This document shows positions 6,637 to 11,309 of a stretch of DNA of 11,309 bases, in pieces (positions within the stretch are counted from its first letter, which is position 1; each line of letters opens with the position of its first letter). A model generated the notes under the pieces. It was not told where the DNA came from. It searched no databases and saw only the letters and a program-made list of their open reading frames with translations. Location of the stretch: positions 1-11,309 of the forward strand of contig JAZSLG010000042.1 of assembly GCA_045535235.1 (NCBI GenBank), written 5' to 3'. Both the position numbers and the translations under genes were made by a program. This DNA comes from Stercoripulliclostridium_A sp045535235. GTDB lineage: Bacteria; Bacillota; Clostridia; Christensenellales; DTU072.

Positions 6637-6655
6637 CATTCTAAATTCTGCATTC
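6534..6655 (+). repeat. Two blocks of 7-bp tandem repeats (MATTCTG)
   Basis: The first block (6534-6580) has six full heptamers alternating CATTCTG and AATTCTG plus a partial one. The second (6623-6655) has four, one ending in A, plus a partial one. Such runs are prone to slippage. The second block ends 45 bp before the -35 box at 6701. Confidence 0.88.
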
Positions 6656-6700
6656 GCGTAGCGTTGTTCCGCGCTTCGCACTCCTTCACCCAACTTTCAC

Positions 6701-6729
6701 TTGACTATTTTTTACTTTTGTTTTACAAT
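6701..6729 (+). promoter_or_regulatory. Sigma-A promoter of the regulator-methyltransferase-pseudouridine synthase operon
   Basis: TTGACT (6701-6706), a 17-nt spacer and TACAAT (6724-6729), within AT-rich DNA, predict a start near 6736 and a leader of about 37 nt before ATG 6773. Confidence 0.8.
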
Positions 6730-6772
6730 ATATTTACTAACTTTTTAATCATTAAAATTACAAAAGGTGACC

Positions 6773-9577
6773 ATGAGATTAGACCAAAACGTTAACTCCG
6801 TTATCAACGAAATTATGGCAGGTGATAATACTTGCGTTTTCCTATTTGCGAATGAAGAACTCAATAAAGAAGACTTCGTTTCCGAAATTTCCGCTAGGTA
6901 TTTTAAGCATTTTTGGTTTTCTCCAAAATTGGACGATATGTACGAGCTTTGCATGACGCTTGCTGAAAGCATCATGTTTGAGGATGCTTCCACCAGGCTA
7001 AGGCTCCGTCAACTACTGTTTTGTCAATCCCAATATAACGGACCCAAATCGGTTATTAGGAGCATATTGGAGTATATCAAAAACGTAAAGAGGGAAGTGC
7101 TAATCGTTTTTGAGGACATGCATCTTCTTCCTAACGATTACGATTATTCTTTGCTTCGTTATTTTATTAATAACGCACCTCGCAACCTTAAAATTTTGAT
7201 TTCGTCAAACGACTTTTTGCCCATCGGTTTGTATGGATTCGAGCCTCGTTACCCCATGCTAATAGACTCCAAAATTTTGTCGCACAAAACCGACGAGTGT
7301 TCTTACGAGGAGTATCTATCCGACTTGGACGAGAGTCAAGTAGCATTCCTTTGTTATATTGCAAAGGCTGGTATGATGTCTGCAAACAGATTGAACGACT
7401 TTTATCCCGAGGGTTGTAGCGTGCTTAAATATTTGTCACGAAAGGGTCTTTTCGTGAGAGAGCGCGCTCGTTATTATCACAACGACTACGTATATTTGTT
7501 AGACGATAGTTTCCGTTCATATTTGCTTTCCGTTTCCGACAGGTATGAGAAGTATCTTGGCGACTACGCTTCAACCGACCTAAACGACCTTATCGTAAGT
7601 GGAATTACCGATATAAACCATAACTATTTCGATTATGCAACCTATGCGATAAAGATTAAGAGCTACGCTCATGCCGAAAAGGCGGTAGAGTGCATTTTCC
7701 ATTGTCCCAACCATATTGCAAAGTTACCCAACTATCTAAAAGCTCACAAGGAGCTACTAAAGTTTAACCCCAGCAAGGAATATCCCTTCGTTAGTGCCTT
7801 TAAGATTTGCCTCGATACCGTTCAAGGCGTGGCAAACGAGGACACTTTGATAGAGGTGCAAGCGTTAAAGTTACGCTTTAAGGAAAGGGGAGATTTAATA
7901 ACCTACGGTCTACTTTGTACCGCCGAGTGTATGTTGCACGATGGAATGGGGGAAACCGAAAAGGTACTTGATTTAATCGAAGAGGTCAAAACCCTAAAAG
8001 ATGCGGACGAAAGGCTAAAATACGTTTACGTAACCGTTCTTCTAATGATGCCCAATTTCCCAAGATATTCCAGTCTAAAGGCCAGTGAAATAGAGGCGTT
8101 ACTCCAAAACGATGCCGTTAAAGATGAGTTTTGGTATTTTAAGGCGGTGGAAGATTTGGGCTTTTACTACTATACTCTTGGTAATTATCGCAAGTCTTTG
8201 GAAATGGCTAACAGTTTGCACGAGCTTTTACCCACCTACGTTGTACCGCCACGACTGGTTGCCATGTGCTACTTTGATTTAACCGAACTTGCTATTGTGG
8301 AAAGAAGGGTGGACGATGCTCTCAGTTTCTCTTTGGAAAACGGTCTGGAAGAGGAAATTCACATGCTTTATACCGCGAAATCGCTAATATATGCCTATCG
8401 TGGTGATAAGGAAAATTCGGTAAAATACAGCGACCTATCCTTGCAAAAGATTTGTGTTAGCGATAGTTATGAAAAGTTTTTCACCATCATGGTAAGGATA
8501 TGGCAACATGCTAGAGCAGGGGAGCACGTATACGCCCACGATTTGGCTCGCGTATATCTTGCTTATGCTCGTGCAAAAGCGCCCGAGTACGTTCCCTTCA
8601 TGCTATCCGCCCTCGGTTACGCATTATTCAAAATGGGGAATGTGGAGGAGGCGTATCAACTTGCCAAGGAGGCTATTAAGAGGGGGGCAAATCGCTCGGT
8701 TGCTTGGCTAATGTGTATGGGAATAGCCACCAACTATCTCCTCTACAAAGGTGACGTCAAAGAGGCCGATTTGTTACTTGGCAATATTATCAAAGCCGCT
8801 TCCACTCATGGTATGCTAAAGCTTATAGTAGACTACGCCATCGACGTTTTTGCTCCCATTTTGGATTACGCGGAAAACAACGGTATAGAGCCCCAAGCAA
8901 TTGCCGAAATATTGTCCCAAGTTCGTCTAAAAGAGGGTAAAGAAGAGGTATCTTCCGCCGTAAAGATTAATATGTTCGGCGACGTATATATTACCGTTAA
9001 CGGCAAGGAACTACAATGGAAAACGAGAAAGAGCAAGGATTTATTCTTGCACTACGTTCTTGCAGGCGACGTTGGTATAGACCGTAACGTTATTTTGGAT
9101 TTCTTGTGGAAGGACTACTTGTACGAGAGTGCGATAAACAACCTTAAGACCACCAATAACATTATAAGAAAGACCTTGGACGGTGCAGGCGTTAAGTACA
9201 AAATCAATTATCTAAATTCCCGCTATTCCATCAAGGTTGAGAACTTGGATAACGATTACGTCAGATATAAAATGCTGGTCGAAAACTACGGCAAAGAGCC
9301 GGAAATCATGCGTAAAGCCGAAATCATGGACGATATTTTGAAAATCTACAAGGCGGACTTTGCTCTCGATATAGCATATAGCGACTTTGAACACGAAAGG
9401 GTTAGCATCAAACAAGAGTTGGTTATCAATATGATTAAGCTCATCCGTGGGCTTGCTAAGGCGGGCGAATACGTGGAAAGTAAGCGCTTCCTCAATTCCC
9501 TAATGCTAATAGACAGCGATAACGATTACAATCACATGGTTTACGAACTGGATAAATTTATCAAATTAACCAAATAG
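6773..9577 (+). CDS. MalT/SARP-like transcriptional regulator with degenerate STAND-type ATPase, TPR region and wHTH-BTAD, 934 aa
   Basis: ATG 6773 is chosen because AAAAGG (6762-6767) lies 5 nt before it; a GTG at 6767 would add two residues. The N-terminal domain (about 1-170) resembles the ATPase of MalT-type regulators. It keeps a Walker B-like VLIVFEDMH (109-117) and a sensor-like ILISSND (141-147), but the P-loop position (VFLFANEELNKEDF, about 22-35) has no GKT/S. Residues about 250-715 are helical TPR-like repeats. Residues about 731-823 form an OmpR/SARP-type winged helix (KINMFGDVYITVNGKELQWKTRKSKDLF), and 826-934 a bacterial transcriptional activation domain (BTAD). The DNA-binding domain is thus C-terminal, the reverse of classic SARPs. 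It is first in an operon with two RNA-modification enzymes. It probably activates genes in response to an unknown ligand or partner; targets cannot be read from the sequence. Confidence 0.85.
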   Translation: MRLDQNVNSVINEIMAGDNTCVFLFANEELNKEDFVSEISARYFKHFWFSPKLDDMYELCMTLAESIMFEDASTRLRLRQLLFCQSQYNGPKSVIRSILEYIKNVKREVLIVFEDMHLLPNDYDYSLLRYFINNAPRNLKILISSNDFLPIGLYGFEPRYPMLIDSKILSHKTDECSYEEYLSDLDESQVAFLCYIAKAGMMSANRLNDFYPEGCSVLKYLSRKGLFVRERARYYHNDYVYLLDDSFRSYLLSVSDRYEKYLGDYASTDLNDLIVSGITDINHNYFDYATYAIKIKSYAHAEKAVECIFHCPNHIAKLPNYLKAHKELLKFNPSKEYPFVSAFKICLDTVQGVANEDTLIEVQALKLRFKERGDLITYGLLCTAECMLHDGMGETEKVLDLIEEVKTLKDADERLKYVYVTVLLMMPNFPRYSSLKASEIEALLQNDAVKDEFWYFKAVEDLGFYYYTLGNYRKSLEMANSLHELLPTYVVPPRLVAMCYFDLTELAIVERRVDDALSFSLENGLEEEIHMLYTAKSLIYAYRGDKENSVKYSDLSLQKICVSDSYEKFFTIMVRIWQHARAGEHVYAHDLARVYLAYARAKAPEYVPFMLSALGYALFKMGNVEEAYQLAKEAIKRGANRSVAWLMCMGIATNYLLYKGDVKEADLLLGNIIKAASTHGMLKLIVDYAIDVFAPILDYAENNGIEPQAIAEILSQVRLKEGKEEVSSAVKINMFGDVYITVNGKELQWKTRKSKDLFLHYVLAGDVGIDRNVILDFLWKDYLYESAINNLKTTNNIIRKTLDGAGVKYKINYLNSRYSIKVENLDNDYVRYKMLVENYGKEPEIMRKAEIMDDILKIYKADFALDIAYSDFEHERVSIKQELVINMIKLIRGLAKAGEYVESKRFLNSLMLIDSDNDYNHMVYELDKFIKLTK

Positions 9578-9584
9578 GTGGCTT

Positions 9585-10451
9585 ATGAATTTTACTACTG
9601 AATGGAAAGACTACAAGGTTATTGCTACAGGTAACGGATATAAGCTGGAAGATTTTGGCGGTATCGTGCTACTCAGACCCGACCCCCAAATTATATGGAA
9701 CGCTCCGTTTGATATGCGCTCATACAAGGGCTTGCACGCCGTCTACGAGAGGAGTAGCACCGGCGGCGGAGAGTGGATAAAACTAAAGCCCATCCCCGAG
9801 GAGTTCAATATTCATTGGAGAGAGCTAAAATTCTCTCTCAAATTAATGGGATTTAAGCACACCGGCGTTTTCCCCGAGCAAGCTTACAACTGGGGTAAAA
9901 TGCAAGAGCTTATTAGGAATGCTAATCGCGAAATAAAGGTACTCAACCTTTTCGCCTATACCGGTGGCGCAACTATCGCTTGTGCTAGCGCGGGCGCAAA
10001 AGTTACTCACGTGGACGCCGCAAAAGCTATGTGCGAGCGAGCCGGCGTAAATGCCAAAATTTCGGGCTTAAAGGACAAACCTATTAGATATATCGTGGAC
10101 GACTGTTTCAAGTTCGTAGAGCGCGAAATACGTCGCGGAAACAAGTATGACGCTATTATCATGGACCCACCCAGTTACGGTAGGGGACCAAGAGGGGAAA
10201 TGTGGAAGATAGAAAACAAGTTGTTTGAACTCGTCGAACTTACCTCAAAAGTGCTAAGCGACGACCCGCTTTTCTATCTCATTAACAGCTACACGACGGG
10301 GCTTCAACCCAGCGTTATGAGCAACGTATTGGAACTTGTGTTTGGAAATACACCGCATTTTTGCAATTCTTATGAAATCGGCTTGCCAACCGAACAAAAA
10401 AACATTATACTACCTTGCGGAGCAAGCGCTTTGCTTGAATTTGGGAAATAA
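9585..10451 (+). CDS. Class I SAM-dependent methyltransferase, RlmI-like rRNA methyltransferase family, 288 aa
   Basis: AGGTGG (9576-9581) overlaps the previous stop region, 3-4 nt before ATG 9585. The Rossmann fold shows motif I NLFAYTGG (121-128), an acidic motif II residue in THVD (D144), an acidic pair IVDD (172-173), and motif IV DPPSYGRG (194-201) followed by WKIE. This set is typical of the Methyltrans_SAM family (RlmI/RlmK-type 23S rRNA cytosine or guanine methyltransferases). The first roughly 95 residues form the family's beta-rich N-terminal part. It lacks the PUA domain found in E. coli RlmI, as many Firmicutes members do. The exact target nucleotide cannot be told. It sits between a large regulator and a pseudouridine synthase in one operon, consistent with an RNA-modification role. 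Confidence 0.88.
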   Translation: MNFTTEWKDYKVIATGNGYKLEDFGGIVLLRPDPQIIWNAPFDMRSYKGLHAVYERSSTGGGEWIKLKPIPEEFNIHWRELKFSLKLMGFKHTGVFPEQAYNWGKMQELIRNANREIKVLNLFAYTGGATIACASAGAKVTHVDAAKAMCERAGVNAKISGLKDKPIRYIVDDCFKFVEREIRRGNKYDAIIMDPPSYGRGPRGEMWKIENKLFELVELTSKVLSDDPLFYLINSYTTGLQPSVMSNVLELVFGNTPHFCNSYEIGLPTEQKNIILPCGASALLEFGK

Positions 10452-10453
10452 TT

Positions 10454-11182
10454 ATGGAAAAATACGACTACAAAGACATTAATATCGTTTACGAAGATAA
10501 CCATATTCTCGTTGTGGTTAAGCCACAAAATCTACCCACTTGCGGTGACGAAACGGGCGACGACAATCTACTCGATTTGTTAAAAGCTTATATCAAAGAT
10601 AAGTACGACAAGCCCGGCGACGTCTATCTTGGACTAATCCACCGTCTAGACCGCCCCACAGGTGGCGTCATGGTGTTTGCAAGAACCTCCAAGGCAGCAA
10701 GTAGACTTAGTGAAAACATTAGAAACGGCGAGTTGGAAAAGCGTTATCTTGCCGTAACTGTCGGCGTTCCTCGTGACAAAAAAGGTATGTTGGTAAACGG
10801 ACTTATCAAGGACGAAAAGCGCAATATCGTAACCGTCGTTCCGGTCAGAATGGAGGGCGCAAAGCAAGCCGTTCTCGAGTATAAAATAGTGGACCAAAAG
10901 GACGGCAATCCAAAAATTGCACTCCTCGATATCAATCTTATTACCGGTAGAAGCCACCAAGCTCGCGTACAACTAAACACTATAAATTGCCCCATATTCG
11001 GCGATTACAAATACGCTCCTACCAAATCTCCACGTGGCTACAACTTGGCACTTTGGGCATACGAACTCCGTTTCCCGCATCCCGTAACCAAGGAAACCAT
11101 GGTTTTCAGAGTAAATCCACCATTGGAAGATGTACCATGGAATATTTTTGATATTGCCACCAAGCTCTCACTTATAAAATAG
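10454..11182 (+). CDS. RluA-family RNA pseudouridine synthase, 242 aa
   Basis: The enzyme isomerises uridine to pseudouridine in rRNA or tRNA. It shows the hallmark HRLDRPTGGVMVFART (63-78) with catalytic Asp66, the KRYLAV motif (96-101), and the C-terminal ITGRSHQAR motif (163-171) that closes the active site. There is no N-terminal S4 RNA-binding domain; the protein starts directly with the catalytic strand (INIVYEDNHILVVVKP), like short RluA-type members. The gene starts 2 nt after the methyltransferase stop, with GGGAA (10443-10447) as a modest ribosome binding site, so translation is probably coupled. The specific modified position is not predictable. The structured repeat and its terminator follow. 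Confidence 0.93.
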   Translation: MEKYDYKDINIVYEDNHILVVVKPQNLPTCGDETGDDNLLDLLKAYIKDKYDKPGDVYLGLIHRLDRPTGGVMVFARTSKAASRLSENIRNGELEKRYLAVTVGVPRDKKGMLVNGLIKDEKRNIVTVVPVRMEGAKQAVLEYKIVDQKDGNPKIALLDINLITGRSHQARVQLNTINCPIFGDYKYAPTKSPRGYNLALWAYELRFPHPVTKETMVFRVNPPLEDVPWNIFDIATKLSLIK

Positions 11183-11191
11183 ACCACGCTT

Positions 11192-11309
11192 AAAACGCGT
11201 TATTTTAGCGAACAACTTCACAAAACAAGAGCCTCCCTCGGTCGTTTACGAGTAGTAAAGTCCCGTCGGTAGGCTCTTTTGTTTTGCCTCGTTCTTCATC
11301 TAAACTAAC
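11192..11309 (+). repeat. Structured palindromic repeat, copy B (cut by window end)
   Basis: The left arm reads AAAACGCG (11192-11199), TTA (11200-11202), TTTAG (11204-11208), GAA (11210-11212) and AAC (11214-11216). These pair with TAA (11306-11308), CTAAA (11300-11304), TTC (11295-11297) and GTT (11291-11293). The CGCG partner would begin at the last base of the window. The single-base loops and the 'C opposite AT' bulge are the same as in copy A. Confidence 0.8.
11222..11286 (+). terminator. Rho-independent terminator inside repeat copy B
   Basis: AAAACA and AGAGCCT (11222-11234) pair with AGGCTCT (11271-11277) and TGTTTT (11280-11285), with two extra Ts between. The apex is TTTAC-GAGTA-GTAAA (11245-11259), and the middle is partly paired (CGG/CCG). 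TTTT-G-TTTT follows the inner stem. It ends the regulator operon. Confidence 0.75.

Noticed and set aside
6534..6655. CRISPR array
   Set aside because: The repeats are 7 bp, contiguous and without unique spacers, and no cas gene is near.
6583..6795. Plus-strand open frame of 70 codons
   Set aside because: It runs through the heptamer repeats and the promoter and overlaps the start of the regulator; its composition is that of repeat DNA.

Overview
The window looks like chromosomal DNA of a low-to-mid GC Gram-positive bacterium, most likely an uncultured gut-type member of the Clostridia (Bacillota). The grounds are the AT-leaning codon use, AAGGAG-type ribosome binding sites, consensus sigma-A promoters, a TIR/BspA-type leucine-rich-repeat protein, a surface protein with MBG domains, and a large BTAD-type regulator. 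The lineage is an inference. I recognise no tRNA, rRNA, CRISPR array or intact transposon.

Layout. (1) Positions 1-1549, minus strand, hold the 5' part of a gene that runs off the window. It encodes a cytosolic TIR domain followed by BspA-type (LRR_5) leucine-rich repeats, driven by a near-consensus promoter at 1581-1609. (2) Divergent from it are two overlapping small genes of unknown function (1690-2288). (3) Next comes a 70-residue Xre-type repressor (2433-2645). Two identical perfect palindromes 31 bp apart lie upstream of it, and a terminator follows it. (4) A textbook promoter (2694-2722) drives a two-gene operon: a 911-residue secreted, membrane-anchored protein with MBG/Ig-like domains and a coiled coil, then a 177-residue single-pass membrane protein. 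(5) The gene-free stretch 6116-6772 holds a long structured terminator-bearing repeat (copy A), a solo arm of the same repeat, small hairpins, direct repeats and 7-bp tandem repeats, then a promoter. (6) The last operon (6773-11182) encodes a 934-residue MalT/SARP-like regulator with a degenerate nucleotide-binding site, a class I SAM-dependent methyltransferase of the rRNA-modifying type, and an RluA-family pseudouridine synthase. It ends in copy B of the structured repeat, cut by the window edge.

Two signals stand out. One is the TIR-LRR fusion, which has the catalytic glutamate position of NADase TIR domains and no secretion signal. The other is a roughly 120-nt imperfect palindrome present twice, just after the stop codons of the last genes of two operons. 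Its two copies differ in sequence, but the changes compensate across the stem and the internal loops and apical loop are kept. This suggests a conserved folded RNA or DNA element that includes the terminator.
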